A program made the position numbers and the translations under genes. 64,000 bases of DNA from contig NC_087161.1 of the NCBI RefSeq assembly GCF_035594125.1, forward strand, positions 7,490,001 to 7,554,000, written 5' to 3'. The notes under the pieces are model-generated. The model was given only the letters and a program-made list of their open reading frames with translations. It searched no databases and was not told the DNA's origin. Shown one piece after another: positions 32,798 to 44,140 of this stretch (positions are counted from its first letter, which is position 1; every line of letters starts with the position of its first letter). This DNA is from Scylla paramamosain (taxonomy: Eukaryota; Arthropoda; Malacostraca; Decapoda; Portunidae).

Positions 32798-33460
32798 CTA
32801 ATGAAAACAAAGTTTAGCGTATTGATGGACCAATCAATAGATGTTTCAACTTCGCAAAACTGGTGTATAATAGAACGTTTTGCAGATACAAGTGAAGTCG
32901 TAAGCTAATTTTTGAGTCTGGTGCCAATATTCACTGGTGAAGATCTAGGAGTAGCTGAGGGCGCAATGGGAAGAATATTCTCTGCAATTATGAAGTCACT
33001 AAGTGATTTTGATATGCTTGTTGCTAACATTGTTGGTTTTGGATCTGATGGGTGCAGCACAATGATAGGGGAGCACAATTTCGTAAGTAACATATTCAGA
33101 GGAGTGTGTCCTGGGGTATTGATTATGAAATGTATGTCACTGCACATTTATGTGCCTCAGGCATGTAATGAACTGCCCACCATCGTAGAACAGTTAGCAC
33201 ATGATGTCCACAACATACTAAAACAGTCATCAAAGAGATTAGCTCAGTTTTCTGAGTTCCAAGAATTTGCTGGTGTTAAAAAGCACCGCATTTTAACATT
33301 CTCCAGAAGGCACTGGCTTCCATATGAAGCAGTCGTTAGAAGAATGCTTGAATAGTGGAGACCTCTGTGGATGTATTTTGCTGACCAGCACTTCCAGCAT
33401 CCAAAAAAGTATGGTGGAGCTTCAACAGTACAAACATATGAAATGTTACATGATCCCTAT
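32798..33460 (+). pseudogene. hAT transposase catalytic region
   Basis: LMDQSIDVSTSQNW (first Asp), a stop near 32905, then IVGFGSDGCSTMIGEHN (second Asp) and FSRRHWLPYEAVVRRMLE. This is the RNase H-like core of ZBED/hAT-family transposases. Frames shift near 33350. Confidence 0.85.
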
Positions 33461-33728
33461 AACAGGTTGTATCTTTATTTCTTGGATTCAGTGTTGCAAA
33501 AATTTACACATTTTAATTTGTTGTTTTGACAATGAGTGTGTTGTTATGACCTCATTGCACAACCAAGCTAGCGTGATCTAGAAAGACATTCTGCTTATTT
33601 ATATGAAACGGGATCATGTGATGAAAAAGATCTGGGTGATATTGATCCAGGTGACAAACAGGAATTTCTTTTACAGTATACAATTCTTACACAAAACGGA
33701 GTAGGGGCGGGCATAAACTATCTTCAGG

Positions 33729-33729
<1 letters not shown>

Positions 33730-33804
<75 letters not shown>
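33730..33804. repeat. (TC)n microsatellite
   Basis: About 75 bp, inserted in the transposase. Confidence 0.97.
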
Positions 33805-33807
<3 letters not shown>

Positions 33808-33844
33808 GCGCCACTCATAAGAATAGTTTACTTGAAGTAATGAG

Positions 33845-34231
33845 CATGGCTCAACAGAAGGGTATGATCAAGGAAAGTTCCCTGATAAATTTTTGGGAAA
33901 AGTAGAAACTGTGCTTGATCATACCGGAGGACCGAAATATGAATGTGTGGCAAATTTTACTTTGTCATTACTCTCACTCCCTCATTCCAATGCCAACTGT
34001 GAACGGTGCTTCTCAGACATTAATAGGATGAAAAGTAAAGATAGAAACAGGGTGAAAACTGACACTGTTAGAGACGTGCTATTAGCCAAGCAGAGTGTAA
34101 AATGGAAGCAAAATAGCAGCTGTGCATCTTTTATAAGTTCAAGAGCTATGCTGTGCTACAGTAATTCAGACGTCATGTACCCGAGTAAAACTGCTAAAGA
34201 GGAGGTGGTTCCAGACATACCCATGGAGTAA
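33845..34231 (+). pseudogene. hAT C-terminal dimerisation domain
   Basis: TLSLLSLPHSNANCERCFSD then MKSKDRNRVKTDTVRDVL is a clear hATC motif (P-x-S-x-A-x-x-E-R-x-F-S). It is open to a stop at 34229 and closes the transposase. Confidence 0.9.
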
Positions 34232-34483
34232 AACTGGTAAGTTCATGAACAATATGTACAGCAGAACTATATAAGCCTAAGATAAAATGAATCATTATAA
34301 TTATCACATAGCATACTATATAGTTGTAGCTTGACAGTATTACAGTAAGGAAATCTAATAAATAACTGCACTGACATATTCGTAACACGAACACTATTAT
34401 TTTTTTTTCTAATTTAATACGATAATTCACACCAAAATACGATAATTTTTGGCAAAGAAGTACGATATTAGTTACTGGCGTCT

Positions 34484-34484
<1 letters not shown>

Positions 34485-34530
<46 letters not shown>
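34485..34530. repeat. (CT)n microsatellite at hAT right flank
   Basis: About 45 bp. Confidence 0.95.
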
Positions 34531-34531
<1 letters not shown>

Positions 34532-34559
34532 ACCTTGGTTGAGTGTGGTGCGCACATTT

Positions 34560-35770
34560 TCTGGAGGCAAGGAAGTTAACCACTAACAAATGCTGTTAAC
34601 TGCGGATTTAAGGCAAATTATTGAACATGACGGCGTTTTAGTCTCTACGGTATTGCAATCTATCAGGTCCCGAGGAAACCCATGCCATAGATTTACGGTG
34701 CCATGTAAAAAGAAATTTTCTGATTCATGAAAATTTAAAGATTTTCCAACAATTTTGCAACCTCGTGTGTAATTTGAAGAGTCCATCGTGAAATACTTGC
34801 TGCAGTCCATGTTATCAATGCCTTTGATGATTTTATGTACTTGTTTTAAGTCTTCTTTGATTTGTTTCTTAGGTTTGGTATAATTTTTTGTTACTCTATG
34901 CTCAACTCCTTCTAATTTATCTGTCCTTCTGGTAATAGGGGCACCATGCTTGAACGCAATATTCCAAAAGGGGACGGACCAAGGAGTTATACAGAGTGAG
35001 CATCGTATTTTTAGATTTATTTATATTCAAATGATCTGCTAATTGAGCCAATTATTTTATTCGCTTTCTTTACGACCTCTCAACATTGTTGACTAGGTTT
35101 TAGGCTGCTCGATTATTATTACTCCTAAAATCAATTTCGCTATCTACACTTTGAAGTTGGGTACCGATCTCGTGTCGTTCCCTAAGTGAAGTACTTTACG
35201 CATCTGCATTAAAATTCATTTGCCAGGTTTCCACCCACTCTGACAACTTGTCTAGATATTTTTGCATTTCTTTTATTGTTCGTTAGAGACTGTGGTATTC
35301 GCTATTTTGGTGTCATTAACAAACTTCGATATTATACCTGTAACACCTTCGTCTATGTCGTTAATATAAACAAGGAAGAGAAAAGATCCTAAAACTGACC
35401 CTTGTGGCACCCCACTGATTACGTTAGTCCACTTGGATGCTGTTCCATTTATAACTACTCTTGTTTACGGTTGTTCAGCCAGTTTTCTACTCATGCGATT
35501 TTAGCTTAATCAGTAAACGTTTGTTAGGGACACTGTCGAAGGCCTTTTGAAAATCAAGATATATTATATCTACCGATTTATTTTCGTCATACTGGTTCAA
35601 AATATCATGAAAGGGTCAATCAAACGAGAGCATTTGTTGCGGAAGCCGTGTTGATTATCTTTGAGTAGGTTGTTTTCTTCTAAGTGGCTAACGAATCTAT
35701 CTCGTATAAATGTTTCTAGAGTTTTACATGCGAGTGAAAGGTAGGCTAATTGGCCGGTAATTACATGGTA
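34560..35770 (-). mobile_element. CR1-like LINE, strongly decayed
   Basis: Reading the minus strand gives fragments of the same family as 49505-50597: a KAFDSVPNK-like segment near 35530, a YINDIDEGV...DTK segment near 35310-35390, and the C-terminal NYTRGCKIV...NFFLHG...LWHGFPRDL segment at 34600-34780. Many frameshifts. Confidence 0.75.
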
Positions 35771-36150
35771 AAGATTTACTGTTTTTTCATTTTATTTTAT
35801 TTTATTTTTCTTTATCGAAGTGTGTGTGTAAGAATTGAATGACAGCACTTAAAAAAATATCTATGGAATAATGATAAGAATGGATGATGGAGGTGGATGG
35901 TGAAAAAGAAGTGGGGAGTGGAGAGCGAGAAGAGGGTGGGGATTAACTGCTTATGGCTTCACACTAGGCTTTCCTTTGCTGTGTTGTTCTTCGCCACAAA
36001 TATAGAACTTCATTTTACCGGAACTATTAATGTCACAGTGTGTGCATAAGGTAAGAACTATGCATCTCTCTCATACATGTAATACTGTACACGCACATTA
36101 AGGCGAGAATGAGGAACGAAAGATGATGATTGTTTAATGTGTACGTACAT

Positions 36151-36151
<1 letters not shown>
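35771..36151. other. Unassigned
   Basis: No gene or known repeat recognised. Confidence 0.4.
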
Positions 36152-36500
<349 letters not shown>

Positions 36501-36642
36501 TTTCGGTCAGGATTAGCGGTGGATCACCACGTCACCTACACCTTTTTGGTCATCAAAATGAATCCTAACTAGAACGGCGCCGCCCACTTTCCACCAGCCA
36601 ATTTCAGTTTCTGGAAAACAGGATAATTTATGTTCTGTCCTC

Positions 36643-36771
36643 TACCGTCCCACAGGAGGGCTTCCTTTCGCCACTTTAAATAAGACAGATTATACTGCTA
36701 CTACTACTACTACTACTACCGTCCCACAGGAGGGCTTCCTTTCGCCACTTTAAATAAGACAGATTATACTG

Positions 36772-36800
<29 letters not shown>
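36643..36800. repeat. ~74-bp tandem duplication containing (CTA)n
   Basis: ACCGTCCCACAGGAGGGCTT, then CGCCACTTTAAATAAGACAG and (CTA)n, is repeated exactly once more from 36717. The second CTA array is longer. Confidence 0.95.
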
Positions 36801-36803
<3 letters not shown>

Positions 36804-36841
36804 GCTATAGTAAAACCACACTAAAATTAAGGCTTAGGTGG

Positions 36842-36908
36842 GGTCTACGCAGGTATTCCCCTGCTTGCGACTTTGCCATATTTCCTAAATCAGCGATGTG
36901 AAACTGTT

Positions 36909-36988
<80 letters not shown>

Positions 36989-37055
36989 AACAGTTTCACA
37001 TCGCTGATTTAGGAAATATGGCAAAGTCGCAAGCAGGGGAATACCTGCGTAGACC
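36842..37055. repeat. Perfect palindrome, ~71-bp arms around (TA)n
   Basis: The left arm GGTCTACGCAGGTATTCCCC ... AACTGTTGTGATATAT is exactly reverse-complemented at 36984-37055. The centre is a TA microsatellite (36914-36985), so the entire 214 bp can fold. It ends 15 bp before the next element. Confidence 0.95.
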
Positions 37056-37358
37056 TGCGTATAGTATATATGTTACGGCCATTTTGGAAAATTGGTCGTT
37101 TTACAAAATTGCCGGTCATTATGCAAAAAGACCAAATTCGTGGTCACATTGCAAAATGACCTAAATTTCTCAACATTTTGCAAAACGACCAAGATTTTGG
37201 TCAGTTTACAAAATTATCGTTGGTCAGTTTGCAAAACGACCAAGATTTTGGTCAGTTTACAAAATTATCGTTGGTCAGTTTACAAAATGTCCATACAGCA
37301 AGCAGGCAGATGAAAAAAAAAGCGAGGGAATGATAAAACGTAGTGAACATAACTAATT

Positions 37359-37886
37359 TTATTGTGTGTCGACCTTGTTGGAGCAAGAGGCACTGCATTT
37401 GCATCTGCTGTTGCATAATACAGAGTTTTTTAAACACTTGCAGCGTCTGGTCATACATGACTTAGTGCAAGAGCATTTAGCGAATCTTGAAACATTGGCA
37501 TATTTTTCACTTGTTTCCCTAAAGACAATAGTTCTACCTCCATGCCCACGTTCACGATGAATAGCATCGATCACATCGAACACATCTTCAGCGCATACGA
37601 ATCTAAGATTAGTTCCCTTTTTCTGCAATTTCTTAACGGTGATACCTTCAACTGTGACTTCAAGGATTTCATACTTTCGTAACAAACGATAGTCTTTCTG
37701 AGTCTTTTTAATGTTAACACGTTTAAGTTCATCCAAGCGATTCATAATTTGTTCGCATTCATTTCTGTACAACAAACTCGAAGTATTTGATGCCTTCTTC
37801 TCCTCAGCCGCTATCAGCTTTGAATAAAAATCAGTTTTTCTATTTTCCATTGTACAGATTTCCAGAGTATAATAAAATACACACAA
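37359..37886 (-). CDS. KRBA2-like integrase-derived protein, core-deleted, with CXC domain
   Basis: The 175-codon frame most likely starts at the internal MENRKTDFYSKLIAAEEKK (37850). Residues 66-135 (counted from the long start) carry KYEILEV, then DVFDVIDAIHRERGHGGR and YANVSR. This matches the integrase-type zinc-binding region of KRBA2-like/Ginger-type proteins; His110 and His115 would be the two His ligands. The usual second Cys pair and the whole DDE integrase core are absent. Instead the frame passes directly into residues 138-169, a CXC-type cysteine cluster: CSCTKSCMTRRCKCL, LCNSRCKCSASC. The CXC region resembles tesmin/TSO1 DNA-binding halves and the C-terminus of KRBA2-like proteins. 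The frame is open, with its stop just inside the left inverted repeat. It could act as a DNA-binding repressor or be an inert deletion product; neither is shown. Confidence 0.75.
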   Translation of the reverse strand: MCVFYYTLEICTMENRKTDFYSKLIAAEEKKASNTSSLLYRNECEQIMNRLDELKRVNIKKTQKDYRLLRKYEILEVTVEGITVKKLQKKGTNLRFVCAEDVFDVIDAIHRERGHGGRTIVFRETSEKYANVSRFAKCSCTKSCMTRRCKCLKNSVLCNSRCKCSASCSNKVDTQ

Positions 37887-38053
37887 AGTACTGGGAGTAA
37901 CACTACGTTGGTCGTCTTCTCCTGGCTTTCAGCAGTGCCTGACTGACCACAGTATCAACAGTCAGCTCCCATTACTATTGTGGAGAGAGAGGGGGGGGGA
38001 AGAGGGGGGAGGATATTAAGTGAATGATCGACCAGGAATGAACCAGTAATTTG

Positions 38054-38262
38054 CAAAAGTGAATGACAAACCAGTAAATGAACCAATATCTCCCTTTCCC
38101 GCCTATCCTTTAGTCATCCCTTTGTCACATGCTTTTCCATTAATTTCATCACTTATCATTTCTATTTTCTACACAAGCTAACTAATCTATCTTACCTGCC
38201 CTTCGATGACGGCGCCTACACATACAAGAGTGAATGACAAACCAGTAAATGAACCAATATCA
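38054..38262. repeat. Direct repeat, two copies ~32 bp
   Basis: GTGAATGACAAACCAGTAAA and the following TGAACCAATATC occur at about 38060 and 38231. A third degraded copy lies near 38022. Confidence 0.9.
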
Positions 38263-38373
38263 TAAGAGATAATTTACAGGAGAGAGTGGCAGCGAGGCCA
38301 GCAGAGATTGAACGAAGATTAACAAGGGTGACATACTCATATGAGTTCAGGGGGAAATCCAGCTGTGCGATAA

Positions 38374-38414
<41 letters not shown>

Positions 38415-38434
38415 CAAAAAGAAGTGGTTCGAAC

Positions 38435-38511
<77 letters not shown>
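38374..38511. repeat. Two (GT)n microsatellites
   Basis: 38374-38412 and 38438-38511, inside the long-TIR element. Confidence 0.97.
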
Positions 38512-38512
<1 letters not shown>

Positions 38513-38801
38513 ATGATTAGCTGAACCTAAAATAAGGACAGTTAAGCATACTCATTGGTTATGTACTGCAACTGTAACGTTTTATCATTCCCTCGCTTTT
38601 TTTTCCATCTGGCTGCTTACTGTATGGAGATTTTGTAAACGGACCAACAAAAATACTGTTTATTTTGTAAACTGACCAAAATCTTGGTCGTTTTGCAAAA
38701 TGTTGAGAAATTTAGGTCATTTTGCAATGTGACCACGAATTTGGTCTTTTTGCATAATGACCGGCAATTTTGTAAAACGACCAATTTTCCAAAATGGCCG
38801 T

Positions 38802-38805
<4 letters not shown>

Positions 38806-38884
<79 letters not shown>
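38806..38884. repeat. (TA)n microsatellite
   Basis: It lies exactly between the right TIR end and an LTR-like TGTTACGACC start. Confidence 0.97.
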
Positions 38885-38888
<4 letters not shown>

Positions 38889-39003
38889 ACGACCGCAAAT
38901 CTTGCCCCTCTTACAGCAGCCTTTATCTCAGCTTGCTTCCCCAAGTCACCACCTATGTAACTTGCTGCAAGGCTTAGTATGGGTTACAAAGTCCCTTTTG
39001 GAC
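38885..39003 (+). repeat. LTR-like interspersed repeat (copy B)
   Basis: It starts TGTTACGACC and shares AGCTTGCTTCCCCAAGTCAC-like and TATGGGTTACAAAGT blocks with 25324-25446. Confidence 0.55.
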
Positions 39004-39101
39004 TCTTGCACCCTTTACACAGACGGTCATAACACCAAATTGAAAGGGTGTCACATGATTAATAATAATATCCTTTGTAATTATAATTATTTGCCTAGTT
39101 A

Positions 39102-39344
<243 letters not shown>

Positions 39345-40022
39345 ATGGAACTTTCCATAGTCCATTTATTACCAATGATAAATAATCATTAGCACCTACA
39401 TCACATTATCTAAGAATTCTTTATAGTTAATCTCTCTCTAATGTATTTTGGCATGTATTATTCTTAGCTATTAGTAGTTTTTACCTTCCCTTATTTATGT
39501 AATTAGAGAGCTATAAGAATGAATATATTCATGTACTGTGAGTGCGGATAACCCACCAATATTTCTACTGTCGGCACTTTTCAAAGGCGGTAAGTGTCCC
39601 TCGAGCTAGCTCTGGCGGTCTCTTGCCAGGCTGTAATGTTGTACCTAGCAGTAGACATCCTTTGTCCCATACACGCCACACCCTTCTCCCAGAACGCTGT
39701 ATATATATATATACCCAAGTATACATATTTTTATATGTTCACCTTTGACATTCACCTGAAAACCACAGAAACTCACCACGAGTGATTTTACCTCCAACAG
39801 AATGATAAGAAACTAACAGTATTCAGGGGTAATTGATAATTCAGCCCCACTGGAACAAAGTTGTGCTCCTATTTTCGGCTGCCACTACCTGGGATCAGCC
39901 TCCCTACACTGCCACTTCTACACAGTGTAGTGTGGACCTAAAATTCAACTCTACAAGACCATTTTGGTCTCCTGTGGTGAAATACACAAAGGTCTTCAGC
40001 CTGTTTCACTTACCTACTGGAA

Positions 40023-40320
40023 AGGGAATATTACTACTGCCAAATCGCTCCAACAACTGGGAAAGAATCGCCCGCCACATTCTAAGAAGAGACAATTACA
40101 ACAAGCGACAAATACATATAAGGAATATAATGTTCTACAGAATACCACCCTCACAAACAACAAGACAATATCCACCCACTTCTATAGAACGCTATATCCC
40201 ATTGTTATGCAATATTATATTCAACTTCCCAGGAGACAGGCTCTGTGCCCCCCCTCACAAAATCGTATCAATAATCCTCTGTGTTTAGACTATTTAAGAG
40301 AATACTGGACCACAAAACAA
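40023..40320 (+). repeat. Direct repeat 1, possible Gypsy LTR remnant
   Basis: ATTACTACTGCCAAATCGC through GCAATATTATATTCAACTTC is about 85% alike with 45121-45365 by eye, in the same orientation. The two copies bracket a Gypsy-type pol, so they may be LTR pieces. Confidence 0.6.
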
Positions 40321-40734
40321 TGAATACACAAAATAATGAATACATTGAAGCCCACAAACAGAATAGGGAGGGTGCAGTGACCGCTCACAAACACTTCAAA
40401 ATCTTGACAGTCTGTTCTGCAAAGAAGCCATTCGGCTTATCTAACAACTCATGAGACCCAACAATCAGGCAGGCCTTTGGAGGAATCTATTTCTCACCTA
40501 TCATCAGCAGGGCTTACTGCTTTACTAGACAAATAATAAATGAATCTAATCGCCCTCTAACGGCATATTACGGCAATTTTCCAAGCCTCGACCGTGTCTT
40601 GCAATGTACACCTCCTCGAGTGAGATAGCCAACGACTGAGTGAGAAAACAGATGTGCAGGCTGCCCCACCCTGCATTGAGACCAGGGGGCACAAGGGAGG
40701 GACGCGGGATGACTCAACAAGTATACACACACCG

Positions 40735-41045
40735 CTCCCCACAATACGAGGCCAAATACGAAAACATTTTTAATAATTTTGCTTGCTACACTTTCCTAAA
40801 AGAGCTAGTAGCAATCTAACTGTGTTATGGTGTTCTTTACTTCATATTCTTTCGAATGATAGCACTCCCAACATGGAAGTCAAAAGGGAAGGGGGGAAAT
40901 AAAAATAAATCTTGCAGCCTATTCAACTTGTGGGGGGGGAGGTGACGACCCGCAGACCCGCCAGACTCCCGCTCCCATTCTCTTTGTCCTTCCCTTCTGT
41001 CACTTCTTCTCCTTCGCTATTTACTTCTCTCTATTTACGCCCCAC
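40735..41045 (+). repeat. Interspersed repeat, shared with 56660-56965
   Basis: TGTTATGGTGTTCTTTACT, GGGAAGGG and GACCCGCC...TCCCGCTC blocks recur at 56760-56910 in the same order. Likely another LTR segment. Confidence 0.65.
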
Positions 41046-42420
41046 ATAATACATCCCCTCCCGAATTTGAAATTTTTGAAAAGTATAATCGAGCTTACGA
41101 AAATTTTAGGAGACAATAAATTTAACTCTGCACCTAACTAATTGGGGCAAATTACATGAAATTAAAACAGGGCGCTCACAAATCACAAAACAGAAGCTGC
41201 TACAACATTAACTAACCTTAGCCCTCCATGCTCAAACTGACGTTTCTTTCTCCTCCTCCTCCTCCAAGACTTGTCTGGTTTTCCGCCAGAACCTGTGAAC
41301 TCGCTGGCTACATTGATGTACAGGTTTTCTCCTGCAGGGTATCACATTTATAACTCTTTTCCATCAGTTACAGCTCCTCCACCTCTTCCTGTCGTGACTC
41401 CTATCTTCCCTCCATCATCTTCTCTTTGTTCTGCCTTCACTATTCCTCCATTCACTCTCATCTCTCCTGCTCTCTTTACTACACATCCCACTCCTTCTTC
41501 GGTACTTTTTCTTCACATTATACAAAAGCAAGAGTCACCAAGTAATAACATCCCTATCTCCTTGCAACACTCAGTGTACCTACTAGGGACCGTAGCCTCC
41601 TGGTGCATCATCGCGGCACTGCCAGGCATCACTCTCCCGGACTGAACAAGCTTCTCCTCTGGGCCGCCAAGCAAGTTCAACTCGCTGGCCCCTTTAACTC
41701 TCCTCACTGGAAAACACTCTGCCCACATCTCTGGGCTTTTTCTGCCCACAACTTCACTCCCAGATGTATGCTCCTGACTCCGTGGAGCCTCTGTGCCACA
41801 TCCATAAAAACTGATAAAATAAACGTGCTGCTTCCTCGGCAAAAATAAGTGACGCTTTCTGGCCGCTCTTAACAAAACAACATAGTACCTCCAGGGTGTG
41901 ACACGACCCAGCTTGCTTCTTAACGTCAGGTGCAGCAATACTATTACACCTCATTACTCCTGCCGACCACTCGATGACACAGGTGTCGCGGCAGCGAACT
42001 TTCCAGGATGCAGCACACTCATTCCTGCAGACGGAGCCAAACTCCCTCACGTGGCCATCACAAAAGAACAAACAGCAGCTCCAACATGAGCCCAGCCAAT
42101 CCACTTCTAGGCCAGCCCCACTGGTCACAACAACTGCTCCTGTGTGCATTCACTCCGCGTCAAACCCGATACCTTGTCGCTTCGAGAAGGACAGCATCTA
42201 TCAATATACACTACCCTTCTTGGGCCCAGCACCTGATAATCAATAACAACTCGGCCAAACGAAGCCCCCAACAACACTGAGGGTGCTTCCCGAGCGACAA
42301 GCAACATATCACCGGCAGCCTTACTCAGCGCTGCCTCCCGACGCGGCGCTGTAACACTCGCGTCAACGACATCGTCATAAGTCTCCCAGGAAGGAGGAAT
42401 CGGGCTAGTAACATTTTGAG
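41046..42420. other. Probable Gypsy leader or unassigned
   Basis: A pyrimidine-rich region (41230-41500) lies upstream of gag-like sequence. No protein could be assigned. Confidence 0.35.
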
Positions 42421-42783
42421 ATGCGTGGGATGTTGGTACACGTCATCGGAATCGCAGAGGATGACAATAGTACAATGGTGGATGACATTCTTGACTGCAT
42501 CCACCCACACTTTCAACGTCAACGCAACGTGACTTTACACCATGTGAGGTTCGAGGAACGCCACCAGGGTGATGGTGAGTCATTTGATGATTCTTATGTC
42601 ATCCTAAAGGAGCTAGCTGATGACACCAAATTCTATGACTCTTGTCTGAATTCACGTTTTGGTGACCCGTATCACCTCAGGACTCGCAAACCAGTCGCTA
42701 TACAGGAAACAGTTGGCAATCGATTCTCCTCCAACGCTCCCAGACGTTTCTACGGTTGTGACGCAGTGAGGAGTTTGCTGTGA
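42421..42783 (+). pseudogene. Gypsy gag-like fragment
   Basis: VRFEERHQGDGESFDDSYVI then LKELADDTKFYD resembles the gag capsid segment F-x-x-R-x-Q...GES(F/I)xxFxxxLxxLAxxC found in Metazoan Gypsy elements. The zinc knuckle is lost to the deletion that follows. Confidence 0.65.
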
Positions 42784-43084
42784 AAACGGAGACTGACCTG
42801 GACAATGTTGGCAAGGTTATTTTGACAGGACGTGTCGACCACAGAGTGCGTCACGCGGCCATCAGGTGAATGGGACGAAGTGTTCAAGTTGGGATGGTAA
42901 ACAGCACGTACAAAGGCGTCAGAAGCTGTACAAAGCATGGGTCAAGGTGTACAACATTTGTGACATCACTTTGTGACATCTTTTGTGGCATCACAGTTGA
43001 TCTGTCAAAGCTCAACTAGCAAGTCCTCTGCCCTACACACCCTTTCCCATCGCCACGCTCAGCAGTGATGCAGGTTGCAAGAGG

Positions 43085-44140
43085 TTCTCAATACTTCTCC
43101 ACGCTGAACGCCATATAGGGTTATTGGCAATTACCCCTGGACGAAGTAGCGCAACCACTCACGACTTTCATCACCCCTTGGGGTTGATATAAGTTTTTCA
43201 GAGGTCCCATGGGTTTTATTTCCACAGGTGATGAATTCTGCAGATGTGGGAATGTGGGGGTGGAGGATGTTGATAATTGTGCCAAAATCGTAGACATGTT
43301 GGTGTGGGATAACGCCTTTGAGGAGCACTTGCAACATATACGCCGGATTTTGGAGCGCTTCCGGCAATACCGCTTGTCCATCTATAAGAACCAGTTCATT
43401 TTCGCCAGCTTACACTTGTCGTTTTGCGGGTTCAGCGTCTCTCGTGATGGTACACAAGCTGATCCTGCGCAGGTGAGGCCAATTGCTGAGTTCCCTGTAC
43501 CATCCAGTCTTACTGAGCTTCGGTCATTCCTTGGAAAGGCGAATCAACTAACCGATTTCTCCACAGAAGTGGCTGTGGCCGCTGATACTTTTAGATCACC
43601 AAGCTTCATTTCAGGCAGTGAAGCAAGTATTTTCCTCACCCCCTACTCTGGCTCATATCGATCTCAATTTGTCCACAGCACTGCAGACTGATGATTCTCG
43701 CCTCAAAGGGCTTGGCTACGCCCTTCTTTAAAAACATGGTAGTGTGTGAAAGCTTGTAGTGTGGGTTGAGATTCCTCAGTGACAACGAGACGAGGTACGC
43801 CATAGTAGAATTGGAGATGTCTGCAGTCAATGAGAAAGTGCAGGATGTATCTTCTCGGTCTGTCCCACTTTCAGCTGTTGGTTGACCACAAACCATTTGT
43901 GCCCATCTTCATCGACCAAACTTTGGACATAATCGAGAAGCCCAGGATCCGATCACTGAAGAAGAGGATGGCGCCTTACATTTTTAGCGCAGTTTGGCGT
44001 AAGGGTGCGGAACACTCTATCCCAGATGCTTTGTCACGTGACCCTGTTGACAATCCATCTGCAACAGATTTGGAGGAAGAGCTGGAGCTGGAGCTTGCGT
44101 ATCACATTCGTCAGAACTTGCGATGTGGTTGCATGTTCTG
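43085..44140 (+). pseudogene. Gypsy RT C-terminal half and RNase H
   Basis: HLQHIRRILERFRQYRLSIY, SLHLSFCGFSVSRDGTQADP and SSLTELRSFLGKANQLTDF are the RT thumb/connection. The part upstream has ITPWGLYKFFRGPMGF-like codons with stops. RNase H remnants include HKPFVPIFIDQTLDI and the closing EHSIPDALSRDPVD. The catalytic DD pair reads degraded (VDMLVW region). Confidence 0.82.

Larger units (their letters stand above)
31174..34486 (+). mobile_element. hAT-type DNA transposon, decayed
   Basis: The left end is CAGCGTGACCAGATATACGA, a CAG-type hAT terminus. The right end reversed starts ACCAGA, so about seven terminal bases seem lost. Both sides abut (CT)n, which would hide an 8-bp target duplication. 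Subterminal ATACGATAAT phrases are repeated at both ends (five on the left, three on the right). The transposase pieces inside share the element's orientation. Confidence 0.75.
37071..38805 (-). mobile_element. Long-TIR transposon encoding integrase zinc finger plus CXC domain
   Basis: The ends are TGTTACGGCCATTTTGGAAA and its reverse complement. The arms span 37071-37341 and about 38576-38805 and consist of variants of TTTTGCAAAACGACCAA. The left arm has an extra 51-bp tandem copy (37180-37230, 37231-37281). The inside has one protein gene on the minus strand, two (GT)n arrays and a direct repeat. TA-rich DNA flanks both ends, so the target duplication is hidden. Confidence 0.85.

Noticed and set aside
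41271..41645. Pro-rich 124-codon frame as Gypsy gag
   Set aside because: It is translated from a pyrimidine-rich tract without any gag motif.
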